Below are positions 1 to 8,335 of a stretch of DNA of 64,000 nucleotides, one piece after another. A program made the position numbers and the translations under genes. This DNA comes from Catalinimonas alkaloidigena (GTDB taxonomy: Bacteria; Bacteroidota; Bacteroidia; Cytophagales; Flexibacteraceae). The notes under the pieces were generated by a model, which saw only the letters and a program-made list of their open reading frames with translations, was not told the DNA's origin and ran no database searches. The first letter of the stretch is position 1, and each line of letters starts with the position of its first letter. The stretch lies in the NCBI RefSeq assembly GCF_900100765.1, contig NZ_FNFO01000008.1, positions 248,001 to 312,000 on the forward strand. Reading direction: 5' to 3'.

Positions 1-387
1 CAGGGTAAACCCGGCTTCCAGCGTTTGCTTGGCGTGTACAGTGGCGCGGGCGACGCGCAACGCCTCCGGCTCGTACAGCACCTGCGTGTCCCAGGGCGTT
101 TGGTTGTACGGATAGAGGAACAGATGCGAGTGGCCTTCGATCAGCCCGGGCAACAGCGTCATGCCCGGCAGTTCCAAAATTGTCGCGCCGGCGGGAGCTT
201 TGACCCGGGAAGCGGGTCCCGCGGCCGTGATGCGCTCGCCTTCGACCAGCACCACCCAGCCTGCATGCGGCTCCGTGCCATCGAACACCCGGTCGGGTCG
301 TAAGAGGAATACCGTAGGCTGGTCGGCCTGAGCGCGCAGCGAAATCAGTAGGAAAATGCAAAGTAGGAGGCGAGGCAACGATGTCAT
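1..387 (-). CDS. Amidohydrolase family protein, N-terminal part (cut by window edge)
   Basis: The minus-strand frame opens with ATG at 387 and stays open to base 1, giving 129 residues. It begins with a hydrophobic signal peptide ending around LRAQA, so export to the periplasm is likely. A beta-sandwich segment typical of the composite domain of imidazolonepropionase-like amidohydrolases follows, then LPGLIEGHSHLF, where the HxH pair at about residues 86-88 is the first metal-ligand motif of the amidohydrolase superfamily. The rest of the barrel lies outside the window, so the substrate cannot be told. The start faces the membrane protein at 665, with a 277-bp divergent spacer between them. 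Confidence 0.85.
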   Translation of the reverse strand, partial: MTSLPRLLLCIFLLISLRAQADQPTVFLLRPDRVFDGTEPHAGWVVLVEGERITAAGPASRVKAPAGATILELPGMTLLPGLIEGHSHLFLYPYNQTPWDTQVLYEPEALRVARATVHAKQTLEAGFTL

Positions 388-664
388 GCCCCGAAGATAA
401 ATCTGCCCGCGGCCATGCAACGCCTTTTCGAACGAAATTCGACGAATCGTGGCAATAGGCGGATTGCTCACCGAACAGGTAGCTGATTATGAGTCGATTA
501 GCTGGCCAGTGCTCGTAACAAAGGCCATCTGGCGGATCAAGCACATCAGGCTTGCCTCGGGCCGCGAGCGGAGATTTCGCTTTTTCCCGCTTTTCGCTCA
601 TTTATTTTGATAATTTCGCTTGTGCGTGCCCTTGTGTCCCGGCACGTTTCCTTACCGTCGACCT

Positions 665-1426
665 ATGCAAGAGGGCATCCATCCGGCCTGGTTTTTTCTG
701 ATTTGCCTGTTAGTCTGCAACGCCGTTACGCTCTCGCTGGTCATTGTGCTGTTTGTGCGGCAGCAACGCCACCAGGAACTCCTGCTCGGTCAGCATCAGA
801 CCGCCCAGACGCTGCTGACGCAACTGCCCCGCAAGCTGTCGCGCCGCCTCCTGCGGCGTCTGCTCCAGGAACTGCCGGCCGCCCTGCAACACCAACTGGT
901 TCGCACCCAGGAGGTACGCCAGGCCGCACACCTGTTTCATCAACATTACCAGCAGTACCACGCGCAACTGGAAGAGGTGCTGTTCCTGTCGAAATACGCC
1001 GATGCGGCCCCGTACCAACAGGCGCTAAACGCCCTGGCCGAGAAAAAACGAACGCTGCGCGAGAGTTACCGGAAGTTGCAGGGCGTGGCGCACGACCCGG
1101 TGTTGCAGGACCAGAGCGAAACCCTGCACGAACGCTGCAATGTGCTGTTCGATGACGTTATGCTCTACGCGCACGGGTACCTGGGGCTGCTGCGAAACGT
1201 TGCCCACCGGAATTTTGCGATCGACCACCACACCCAATGGAGCGAGGCGCAGAAGGAACAGCAGCGGACCGTGGTGGCGCACGAGCGGCTCGCTCAGACG
1301 CAGGAGTACCTGCAACACCCGACCCAGCGGCTGCTGCGCGATGAAATTACCGGCCACCTGGCGCAGATCAGGGCAGACCGCCAGCGCTTTGCGGAACGCA
1401 TGGGCCTGGAGCAATCACCTGCATGA
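665..1426 (+). CDS. Membrane-anchored coiled-coil protein of unknown function
   Basis: This 253-residue protein has one strongly hydrophobic segment (about residues 8-31) followed by a long polar, Gln/Arg/Leu-rich region that reads as helical coiled coil. It is therefore probably an N-terminally anchored protein with its body in the cytoplasm. I chose the ATG at 665 because the membrane segment follows directly; an in-frame ATG at 620 would only add a basic, low-quality extension. No enzyme motif is visible and I do not recognise the family. It ends 36 bases before the polyphosphate kinase gene and may be co-transcribed with it. Confidence 0.7.
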   Translation: MQEGIHPAWFFLICLLVCNAVTLSLVIVLFVRQQRHQELLLGQHQTAQTLLTQLPRKLSRRLLRRLLQELPAALQHQLVRTQEVRQAAHLFHQHYQQYHAQLEEVLFLSKYADAAPYQQALNALAEKKRTLRESYRKLQGVAHDPVLQDQSETLHERCNVLFDDVMLYAHGYLGLLRNVAHRNFAIDHHTQWSEAQKEQQRTVVAHERLAQTQEYLQHPTQRLLRDEITGHLAQIRADRQRFAERMGLEQSPA

Positions 1427-1462
1427 CCCCAACGAAAGTTGCGGGCGTTCGTACGATTTGCT

Positions 1463-2197
1463 ATGAAGCTAGCCGACTACTCGCCCGCGCCTCCCGACGA
1501 GGCCGACAAAAGCAAGATCAAAGAAGAAACCGAGCATCTGTTGCAAACCATTCAAGAGCGGCAGAAAATGCTCTACGCGCAGGGAAAATACAGCCTGTTG
1601 GTGATTTTGCAAGGCCTGGACGCTGCGGGAAAAGACGGTGCCATCAACGATGTGTTCAGTGGGTTGAACCTGCTGGGCATAGGCGTGACGGCCTTCAAGG
1701 CGCCTTCGGAGTTAGAGAAGTCGTACGATTTTCTGTGGCGGGTGCATCGGGAAGTGCCCGCGCGCGGCATGATCCGGGTCTTCAACCGCTCGCATTACGA
1801 AGACGTGTTGGTGCCGAAAGTGGAACAGTGGGTCGACGAAGAAACCGTCACGCGGCGCTACGCGCACATCAACCACTTCGAACAGCTGCTGGCCGACCAC
1901 GGCACCGTTCTGCTGAAATTTTACCTGCACAAGTCGCAGGAAGAACAGCTGAAAGACCTGACCGAGCGCGTTACCAATCCGCAGAAGTACTGGAAACATA
2001 ACGACGGCGACTGGCAGATCATCCCGAAACGGGACCTATACCTGGACGCTTACGAGCAGATTTTTGCGCACTGTTCTGAGGTAGCGCCGTGGCACATTGT
2101 CCCGGCGAACAAAAACTGGTACAAGTCCTATTGCATTGCCAAACAGGTGGCCGCCACGCTGGAAGCCCTGCCACTGGCCTGGCCTTCCCTGGGGTAA
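1463..2197 (+). CDS. ppk2: Polyphosphate kinase 2 family protein (class III-like)
   Basis: This 244-residue protein has the PPK2 P-loop kinase fold. The Walker A motif is GLDAAGKDG, followed by the FKAPS segment, and the second motif is FNRSHYEDVLV. The RSHYEDVLV form matches class III PPK2 enzymes, such as the Cytophaga type that phosphorylates AMP and ADP with polyphosphate, rather than class I with RSWYNR. The conserved lid-type residues and TNPQKYWKHNDGDW stretch are present and the length is normal. The ATG at 1463 gives the usual short N-terminus; an ATG at 1439 in the same frame adds eight residues. The likely role is nucleotide regeneration from polyphosphate in the cytoplasm. Confidence 0.9.
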   Translation: MKLADYSPAPPDEADKSKIKEETEHLLQTIQERQKMLYAQGKYSLLVILQGLDAAGKDGAINDVFSGLNLLGIGVTAFKAPSELEKSYDFLWRVHREVPARGMIRVFNRSHYEDVLVPKVEQWVDEETVTRRYAHINHFEQLLADHGTVLLKFYLHKSQEEQLKDLTERVTNPQKYWKHNDGDWQIIPKRDLYLDAYEQIFAHCSEVAPWHIVPANKNWYKSYCIAKQVAATLEALPLAWPSLG

Positions 2198-2530
2198 GCC
2201 CCACTCCGCCCCGGTGGCATTTGTGTCTCTTCCGCCCTACTTTTTGACTTGACTCGAGTCGCAATTACTCATAGAATTCAGGCTAATTTTTGTCCAACGA
2301 ATGCTCTATTTGGCAGAACCCCGCCGAAAGTTTCGACAAAAATTTTCGAAAAAAAGCTTGTAATTATCTAATCTCTTTCTCAACTTAAAGTCCTGGTTCC
2401 TAGAAGTTTTGTTCTAGAAAGCTGATTTTCTCTCCTGCCTGGAGACCTCTAGTGCCGTAATTGTTTATCTCCAATTACGGTCGCATTTCATTACCGCTCG
2501 TTTCCCTTTTCATTTCTCTCCTAAACGCTA
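2198..2530. promoter_or_regulatory. Intergenic region with inverted repeats upstream of the PAS-LuxR gene
   Basis: No gene is seen in these 333 bases, which are clearly AT-richer than the flanking genes. Two perfect inverted repeats are visible: arms ctagaa/ttctag at 2400-2405 and 2412-2417, and arms ccgtaattg/caattacgg at 2455-2463 and 2472-2480. A looser A/T-rich symmetry around tttcgacaaaaattttcgaaa lies near 2330-2352. They sit 50-130 bases before the regulator start and could be operator sites or leader hairpins. No run of T follows either hairpin, so simple termination is less likely. Confidence 0.5.
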
Positions 2531-3364
2531 ATGCGTATGCACTCGCCTATGTCCATGCCACAGGTACCTGTGTCGGCTTCCCCCAAGCCTGCTTCTGCCC
2601 AATTCGACCGCCTGGTTCGTCAATGGCAATCTCGGCCCTACGCCGCCGGTCCCGACGCCTTCGATTTTCACGAATGGCTTCACAACGATCCGGTGCTCCG
2701 GCTATTCCTCACCCAAAGCCCCTGCCTCACCTGGGTACTCGACATGCGTACGTTGCAGTACGACTTCATCAGCCAGAATGTGGAGGAAATGCTGGGGTAC
2801 GAAGCCGAGGCTTTTCAGAAGGGCGGCGTGGCGTTCACCATGTCGCTGCTGCATCCGGACGATTTTCCGAAACTCACCGCCCTGATGCAACGCCTCTGGG
2901 ACTACCTGCTGGCCCAACCGGCCTCAGCCCTGGCCACGTACCAGCTCAGCGGCGACTACCGCATCCGCAAGGCCGACGGCGGTTACATTCGTCTGCTCGA
3001 ACAAAACTCGATTTTGCAGGTAGACCGGAACGGGCAAATCACCCACCTGCTGGGCATGGGGTCCGACATCACCTCCTGGAAAAAAGACCATAACCTGTTT
3101 GCGTCGGTGCACTCGACGGAATTAAACAAGTGCCTGCAATGCACGTCGGAAGATCCGCAACTTAAGGAGTGTCAGCAGCTAAGCGTACGCGAACGCGAAA
3201 TCGTGGAGTTGATGTCGCATGGCCACAACAGCAAACAGATTGCCGACCGGCTTTCGATCAGCTTCCATACCGTGAATACGCACCGGCAAAAAATGTTGGA
3301 AAAGACCCACACGCGCAACTCCGGCGGGCTGATTCAGTTTGCCATTCGCCACGGCATCATCTAG
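2531..3364 (+). CDS. PAS-domain LuxR-family transcriptional regulator
   Basis: This 277-residue protein has a PAS/PAC-like sensor segment (about residues 62-182, with LTWVLD, the SQNVEEMLGY turn and GMGSDITSWKK at its end). A C-terminal LuxR/NarL helix-turn-helix follows (about 216-277: LSVREREIVELMSHGHNSKQIA, then the SFHTVNTHR recognition helix). There is no receiver domain, so it is not a classical response regulator. The linker carries Cys201, Cys204 and Cys214, which could bind metal or sense redox. Several in-frame ATGs near the start leave the exact N-terminus open. It is convergent with the histidine kinase at 3361-4185 and their stop codons overlap. Confidence 0.85.
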   Translation: MRMHSPMSMPQVPVSASPKPASAQFDRLVRQWQSRPYAAGPDAFDFHEWLHNDPVLRLFLTQSPCLTWVLDMRTLQYDFISQNVEEMLGYEAEAFQKGGVAFTMSLLHPDDFPKLTALMQRLWDYLLAQPASALATYQLSGDYRIRKADGGYIRLLEQNSILQVDRNGQITHLLGMGSDITSWKKDHNLFASVHSTELNKCLQCTSEDPQLKECQQLSVREREIVELMSHGHNSKQIADRLSISFHTVNTHRQKMLEKTHTRNSGGLIQFAIRHGII

Positions 3365-4185
3365 ACCATGGCTTCCTGCGGGGAGGCGGCCACGGCAGAC
3401 ACCAGCGGCATGGTCAGGTACGTAGTGGTGCCCTGCCCGGGCGAGCTTTCGATCCGGAACGTCGCATCGATCATCTTGGCACGGTAGTACATGTTGTTCA
3501 GCCCGGAGCCCTGGCCCGACTTTCGTAACGTATCCACCTCGAAGCCGCGGCCGTCGTCGGCGACGCGGATGGCTAGTTGCTCGTTGTGGTACTGCAAGGC
3601 GATGGAAACCGATTTTCCCTCGGCGTGTTTGAGCATGTTTTGCAGTGTTTCCTGCACGATGCGGAACGCCACCAGTTGTCGCGAGGGGTCGATCGGCTGC
3701 TCGTTGCCCTCCAGCTGAAAATGCGTTTCGAACAGGCCGCTTTTGCCGATCAATGCCAGCTCCCGTTGCAACGCCTGCGACAAAGACTGCTGCCGCAGGT
3801 GCTCGGTGTTGAGCGAATGCGACAGGTTTCTGACTTCTTTGATCACCTGGTTGACCAGCTCGCGCAAGGACGTCAGTTTTTGCGCTGCCGGGGCCTCCGG
3901 CTCGACCGGCACGGAAAACAGGTGGAGTTTGGTAAGTGCCAGAAGCTGGCCAATGTTGTCGTGCAGTTCCTGCGCGATGGTCCCCATGGTGCGTTCCTGC
4001 ACCTCTAGCTGCACTTTCAGCAGTTCGCGCTGGTATTCTTCCCGCAGTTGGGTCAGCTCTTTCTGGTGCTGCACGTAACGGCGCTGGTAGGCAAAGAAGA
4101 AAAACACAATGAACCCGCCCAGCAACAGCGAGAGAATGACACTCGTCAGGATGATGAATACTATTTCCGACTGATCGTATTGCAT
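3361..4185 (-). CDS. Sensor histidine kinase, NarL/DesK type (HisKA_3)
   Basis: This 274-residue protein has one membrane segment (about residues 8-33), a coiled-coil linker, and a HisKA_3 dimerisation domain with the phospho-accepting His75 in IAQELHDNIGQLL. A HATPase domain follows with DDGRGFEV and the G-box GSGLNNMYYRAKMI. With no periplasmic sensor domain it probably takes its signal from the membrane or from the seven-helix protein encoded just upstream (4911-4258, 72-base gap, same strand). The expected partner would be a LuxR-type response regulator, but none with a receiver is present here. Confidence 0.9.
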   Translation of the reverse strand: MQYDQSEIVFIILTSVILSLLLGGFIVFFFFAYQRRYVQHQKELTQLREEYQRELLKVQLEVQERTMGTIAQELHDNIGQLLALTKLHLFSVPVEPEAPAAQKLTSLRELVNQVIKEVRNLSHSLNTEHLRQQSLSQALQRELALIGKSGLFETHFQLEGNEQPIDPSRQLVAFRIVQETLQNMLKHAEGKSVSIALQYHNEQLAIRVADDGRGFEVDTLRKSGQGSGLNNMYYRAKMIDATFRIESSPGQGTTTYLTMPLVSAVAASPQEAMV

Positions 4186-4257
4186 AAGCGTCTCAGGAGG
4201 TACGGCGTAGAAGTAAGCAAACTAGACATGCGCACGCAATAAGTCTACGGGCGAGCC

Positions 4258-4911
4258 TCAAACCGAACTGCGTTTGAGTGGCCCATGTGCACGCGCTCCG
4301 CACAGAAACCCTGCGATGTAGAAAGTAAATTTGACGATGTTCAGCATCATACCGATGATGAAGAAATTTCGCGCAATCACCGGAAAGTTATGGATCAGGT
4401 AGTTGATCATACCATACATGGGGATGTTGCCGAGGCAGTAGAAGAGCAGCCCCGTACTGATCCAGAACATCGGCTGGCGTTTCAGGTCCGGAAACACCGG
4501 ATCGATCAGCAGCTCGACGAAGTACTTCACCACCATCAGGACGATCCCGATGCAGCCTACCACGTACGGATACGTATTGAACGTTTGCCAACCCTGCACA
4601 CCGATCAGGTTGATCAGAAAATAGACCGGATAAGCAAGGCTGTAGACACCCGCTACCATTTTCAATCGCCGGTTACGGATGGTCCGGTAGTAGATGTAAT
4701 TCAAGAAATTGAATTCGACGAAAATGAAGATGTTGTAGACCCAATGGTTGTTGATGCCCTGCCATGCCAAACTTGTTCCCCATCCTTCTAAAAACATTAT
4801 TGTAATCAGGTACCAAAGAAACCCTTTTAAGTAATAGGGCGAAAGGAAACGATACGTAAGCGCAGCTACTAAGGAAGAACTGATAAAAAAGAAAAAATAG
4901 ATAAAATCCAT
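4258..4911 (-). CDS. Seven-helix integral membrane protein, unknown function
   Basis: This protein of about 217 residues is almost entirely hydrophobic, with seven recognisable transmembrane stretches and short aromatic-rich loops. The start at 4911 (MDFIYFFFF) places the first helix at the N-terminus, as expected; an upstream GTG-type extension to 4956 is less likely. No catalytic or transport motif is seen. Because the histidine kinase follows 72 bases downstream on the same strand, it may serve as that kinase's membrane sensor. I do not recognise a named family. Confidence 0.75.
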   Translation of the reverse strand: MDFIYFFFFISSSLVAALTYRFLSPYYLKGFLWYLITIMFLEGWGTSLAWQGINNHWVYNIFIFVEFNFLNYIYYRTIRNRRLKMVAGVYSLAYPVYFLINLIGVQGWQTFNTYPYVVGCIGIVLMVVKYFVELLIDPVFPDLKRQPMFWISTGLLFYCLGNIPMYGMINYLIHNFPVIARNFFIIGMMLNIVKFTFYIAGFLCGARAHGPLKRSSV

Positions 4912-5037
4912 TCGATTCGTCCGCAGGTTAAGCTCTCTAAAATAAAGTAAAACCACAACAGCACGCTATATTTTCTATCAGGTACTGTTGTGGTTTGTGA
5001 GTCGACAGACTTAACCTCGAAGCAAGTACATCAATGT

Positions 5038-5418
5038 TTAGTGCATCGCGCCATTGCAGTTGGGTGGGCAAAGCTTGCCCCCATTTTCCAGGGTCTCGTC
5101 CTGGTCGTTGTCGGTGTCGCCCTCACCCGTAGATTCCGTGGAAACCATAACCAGGGTGTGCTTCAGGTCCTCTTCGGCGGCGTAATAGAACCGCACGCCG
5201 GACAGGTTTTGAGTCATGGTGCCTTCCTGTTTCAATTGGGCCGCCGTTTTGGCGATGCCGAGCATTTTCAAAAGTTGATCGGCACTGAACCAGCACGCGC
5301 GAGCGTCCTGGAACGTAGGGTTTACTGCCCTGATGGTGGTTTGGTACGGCTGAAGACGCGCTTCCTGGTAGCGCTCGATCATTGCGATCAGATCTTCTGC
5401 TGTGGGATTGTCAGCCAT
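5038..5418 (-). CDS. Hypothetical protein, 126 residues
   Basis: This small soluble protein starts MADNPTAEDLIAMIERYQEAR and has a compact alpha/beta-looking body. It ends in an acidic tail (TGEGDTDNDQDETLENGG) followed by a short cysteine motif, CPPNCNG, right before the stop. There is no signal peptide or membrane segment. Codon use matches its neighbours. I do not recognise the family. It is transcribed divergently from the metalloprotease gene at 5747, with a structured 328-base spacer between the two. Confidence 0.65.
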   Translation of the reverse strand: MADNPTAEDLIAMIERYQEARLQPYQTTIRAVNPTFQDARACWFSADQLLKMLGIAKTAAQLKQEGTMTQNLSGVRFYYAAEEDLKHTLVMVSTESTGEGDTDNDQDETLENGGKLCPPNCNGAMH

Positions 5419-5746
5419 GGTTAACGTTGAGAAGATGAATAATTGAACATAGAGTTATAAGAAACCTTGAAATTAAGCTTCTCTCTTTCCCATACAACCG
5501 CCAACCCGTACCGGTCGCCTATTCACCAAATGATATATCTTTGATAATCAGTGCATTATAAGATAGTAAGCTACACCCTGGCGTAGTTTCTCCCCCAAAG
5601 CGGCGTAGTATCCGACCCACGTGAGCGTAGAATTACGCCGCATTTTGCCGCTTTGGTGCGTTCCTCCAGTCGAGCTAGTAGGTTGACACTAAAGCGCTTA
5701 ACTTCACCACCACCCCTTGTGATCTCACGATTTTTCCCCACTTCTC
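5419..5746. promoter_or_regulatory. Divergent intergenic region with overlapping inverted repeats
   Basis: No gene is seen. A TATCTTTG element at 5536-5543 matches the Bacteroidota -7 consensus TAnnTTTG on the plus strand, but I see no good -33 element. Downstream, ccaaagcggc at 5595-5604 is the exact reverse complement of gccgctttgg at 5647-5656. The overlapping segment gcggcgta at 5600-5607 can instead pair with tacgccgc at 5634-5641. The two pairings exclude each other, so the leader RNA of the downstream protease gene could fold in two ways. Confidence 0.5.
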
Positions 5747-7543
5747 ATGACAACGCTCCAACGCATCCCCCCCTCTCCCAAGGTCATGAACGACCTTTAC
5801 CTCGAATATCTGCACGACAACCCGGGCATTCCGTTTGCCGAGTTTCTGGAACAGAAAGGCCTGGTGAACCATTCGCACGAGCACCCCGGCATGGACGACA
5901 GCCTGCGCTTGCCGCTGGGGTTGGCAACGGCCGCCCCACTGCCGCAGCTCATCGACATTCCCCGGTTGCCGGTCCGGGGCGCGGTGAAGGTCAAAGTGCT
6001 GCTGGTCGATTTTGCCGACCGGGCCGGAGCGCTTCCCGCGGCGCATTACGAAGAACTGCTGTTTTCGCAGGGCAGCCTGCCGACCGGCAGCATGCGCGAG
6101 TACTACTCGGAGGTGAGCCGCGGCGCCATCGACATCACCGGAAGTGTGCACGGCTGGCTGCGCCTGCCGCAGCCATACGCTTTTTACACCAACAACGCCT
6201 CGGGCACGGGCGGCTATCCGGGCAATGCGCAGAAAATGGCCGAAGATGCCGTCCAGACCGCGTTGGCCAGTGGCGTTACGTTCGAAGCATCGCTCGACGT
6301 GCTCCACGAAGGACAAGTCACGGCGCTGTTCATCATCCATGCGGGCGTGGGCGCGGAAACCATCGGTAACACGCCGGAAGGGCGGCGCGAAATCTGGTCA
6401 CACAAATGGGCCATGCAGCAGCCGGTCACCGTCGCGCCGGGTCTGGTCGCCAGTACGTACCTGACCGTTCCGCACGACTGCCGGATAGGCGTTTGCGCGC
6501 ACGAACTAGGCCATCTGGTGATGCAGTGGGAAGATTTTTACGACATCAACGGCCAGTGGTCGGGCACCGGTTTCTGGGACCTGATGGCGAGCGGCTCGTG
6601 GGGTGCGGGCGGCGTGCGACCCACGCATCCCATCGGTCTGCACAAACTGCAACACGGCTGGGTCGAAGCGCTGGACGTCACCACGACGGTACAGCAGCTG
6701 ACCCTCCCCCCGGTAGAAGCGAGTGGTCAGGTGGTTAAAGTAGTGAGCCCCGCCTACCGCGACGGTCAGTACCTGATTCTGGAAAATCGCGCCAACATCG
6801 GTTTCGATAAGGAATTGCCGGGCGAAGGGCTGCTGGTCTGGCGCATCGACGAGGCGGGAATCATGACCAACGTGGCAGCACCGGGTGCCTTGCTGATTCA
6901 GGCCGACGGGTTGCACCAGCTGGAAAACAGCAACCTGATCAACCAGGGCGACGACGGCGACCCGTTTCCCGGACTGGCCGATACCCGTCAACTGGACGAC
7001 GACGGCAACATCTCGACTTCCTTCCCCGCAGGACCTTCGGGCGTGACGCTGACCAACATTGCGTGGGACCTGACCAGCAAAACGGTGACGCTGGATATTC
7101 TGTTCGAGAACGCCCCGCCCCTTCCCGAACCCATGACGCCCGGCCTGATCGTCAAAGTCGACATCCGTGGGCGCGGCATCGAAAGCTATACGGAAAATCA
7201 GCTGGCAGGCTGCAAGTATCCGTTCTTGCAGGTCGAGCGGTTCTCGGTCCAGTTCAATCAAGCGATTTCCGACCTAGGGCTGGAGTACCACGCGGTGCTG
7301 GGCAACAATGCGGATACCGGTTTCGTGGCGGGTGGCGCGTTCTGCGGGCAGGAAGGCGAGCGCATCATCGGGTTTGCCGTCCGGCTGACCGGCGCGCAGG
7401 CCAACCGGTACACGGTAACGTATCGGGGGAAGTTCGGCATCCAGAAACCTACCGAATGGGTCAGCGACGGAACGCTGTGCGCCCCCCGGGGCGGGCGGCG
7501 CTACGGACTGAAGGGACTGTACGTGAAGATCGAAAAACGGTGA
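5747..7543 (+). CDS. M6-like zinc metalloprotease with extra C-terminal domain
   Basis: This 598-residue protein has an M6 (immune inhibitor A-like) peptidase domain: VLLVDFADR near residue 85, SMREYYSEVSRGAIDITG near 115-132, the zinc motif HELGH at 252-256, a nearby aspartate (about 263) that may be the third ligand, and the Met-turn DLMASGSW at about 278-285. After residue about 465 comes a 130-residue beta-rich domain with paired glycine/cysteine positions that I cannot assign. Unusually for this family there is no signal peptide, lipobox or T9SS tail, and neither ATG (5747 or 5786) would create one. It is a probable peptidase of unknown location. Confidence 0.82.
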   Translation: MTTLQRIPPSPKVMNDLYLEYLHDNPGIPFAEFLEQKGLVNHSHEHPGMDDSLRLPLGLATAAPLPQLIDIPRLPVRGAVKVKVLLVDFADRAGALPAAHYEELLFSQGSLPTGSMREYYSEVSRGAIDITGSVHGWLRLPQPYAFYTNNASGTGGYPGNAQKMAEDAVQTALASGVTFEASLDVLHEGQVTALFIIHAGVGAETIGNTPEGRREIWSHKWAMQQPVTVAPGLVASTYLTVPHDCRIGVCAHELGHLVMQWEDFYDINGQWSGTGFWDLMASGSWGAGGVRPTHPIGLHKLQHGWVEALDVTTTVQQLTLPPVEASGQVVKVVSPAYRDGQYLILENRANIGFDKELPGEGLLVWRIDEAGIMTNVAAPGALLIQADGLHQLENSNLINQGDDGDPFPGLADTRQLDDDGNISTSFPAGPSGVTLTNIAWDLTSKTVTLDILFENAPPLPEPMTPGLIVKVDIRGRGIESYTENQLAGCKYPFLQVERFSVQFNQAISDLGLEYHAVLGNNADTGFVAGGAFCGQEGERIIGFAVRLTGAQANRYTVTYRGKFGIQKPTEWVSDGTLCAPRGGRRYGLKGLYVKIEKR

Positions 7544-7546
7544 CGC

Positions 7547-8314
7547 TTAAGCGTAGCCGATCAGTTTATACACCACGTAGCCAACCATCTCGTGAATCAG
7601 CAACCCCCACTCGGCAAAGGCTTGTTCGGTGGGGGCAATCCACTTTTCGAACGAATAGGGAAGCGAGGAACTGTGGAAATCGGTCGCGAAAGGATCAGCC
7701 TGAATGCCCACCTTTCGGAAACAAGCTTCGGCCCGGCGCAGGTGAAAGGCCGACGACACCAGCAGGTAGCGCTGACCGGGAAACCGGCGTTGCAGGATGG
7801 CCGCTGAATAGAGCGCGTTTTCGCGGGTATTGACCGACTGCGTTTCTACGGTGATGACCGAATCGGGAACGCCACACAGCAGCATCACGTCCCGCATGTT
7901 TTCGCTTTCGCGCAGAAACTTGCCGTCGAGCGTGCGCCCTCCCCCGCTCAGCAGAATGTGCCGCACCTTGCCGAGTTTGTACAGTTGTACTGTGTGCATC
8001 ACCCGGTCGGCCCCACGCCCGAAGTGCACACGATCGTCCGGCCTCTGCTCTCCGTTGGTGACGCCCCCCAGCACAATTGCCACGTCGTAGGTGCTGTCCA
8101 GCGCGGCGTAGGGCGTGCCCGGCCGCTCCCACCATGCGTACAATTCGTTGATCGGAATGGTATGTCCCAGTATAAAAACCAGTGCCAGTGTCCCTATGAG
8201 TATACGTTTGCGTCGCCGCGGATGCCGGGTAAGCAGGGCCAGCCCCAGCAACAGCATTACCCACGTCAGGGGCATCACCAGGTAGTAAAGTGTTTTGGAG
8301 AGAATGTAAAACAC
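7547..8314 (-). CDS. YdcF/ElyC family protein (DUF218), membrane-anchored
   Basis: This protein of about 255 residues has two N-terminal hydrophobic helices (FYILSKTLYYLVMPLTW and the LIGTLALVFILGH stretch). The DUF218 domain follows, with AIVLGGV, ILLSGGGRT, SVNTRENALYS and LVSSAFHLRRAEACF. I start it at a GTG at 8314 because relatives open as MFxxLSKxLxxLLMPLTW; the first in-frame ATG (8275) would remove half of helix one. DUF218 proteins such as ElyC and SanA act in envelope or peptidoglycan homeostasis. It is convergent with the protease gene (3-base gap) and divergent from the MORN-repeat gene at 8336. Confidence 0.85.
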   Translation of the reverse strand: MFYILSKTLYYLVMPLTWVMLLLGLALLTRHPRRRKRILIGTLALVFILGHTIPINELYAWWERPGTPYAALDSTYDVAIVLGGVTNGEQRPDDRVHFGRGADRVMHTVQLYKLGKVRHILLSGGGRTLDGKFLRESENMRDVMLLCGVPDSVITVETQSVNTRENALYSAAILQRRFPGQRYLLVSSAFHLRRAEACFRKVGIQADPFATDFHSSSLPYSFEKWIAPTEQAFAEWGLLIHEMVGYVVYKLIGYA

Positions 8315-8335
8315 GAAGATTACGTTAGAGAAATC

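Noticed and set aside
25-303. Plus-strand open frame at the left edge
   Set aside because: It is antisense to the amidohydrolase, which has a signal peptide and HxH motif on the minus strand; this frame is random in composition.
5747-7543. The metalloprotease as a T9SS cargo
   Set aside because: The C-terminus has neither the type A nor type B sorting signature.
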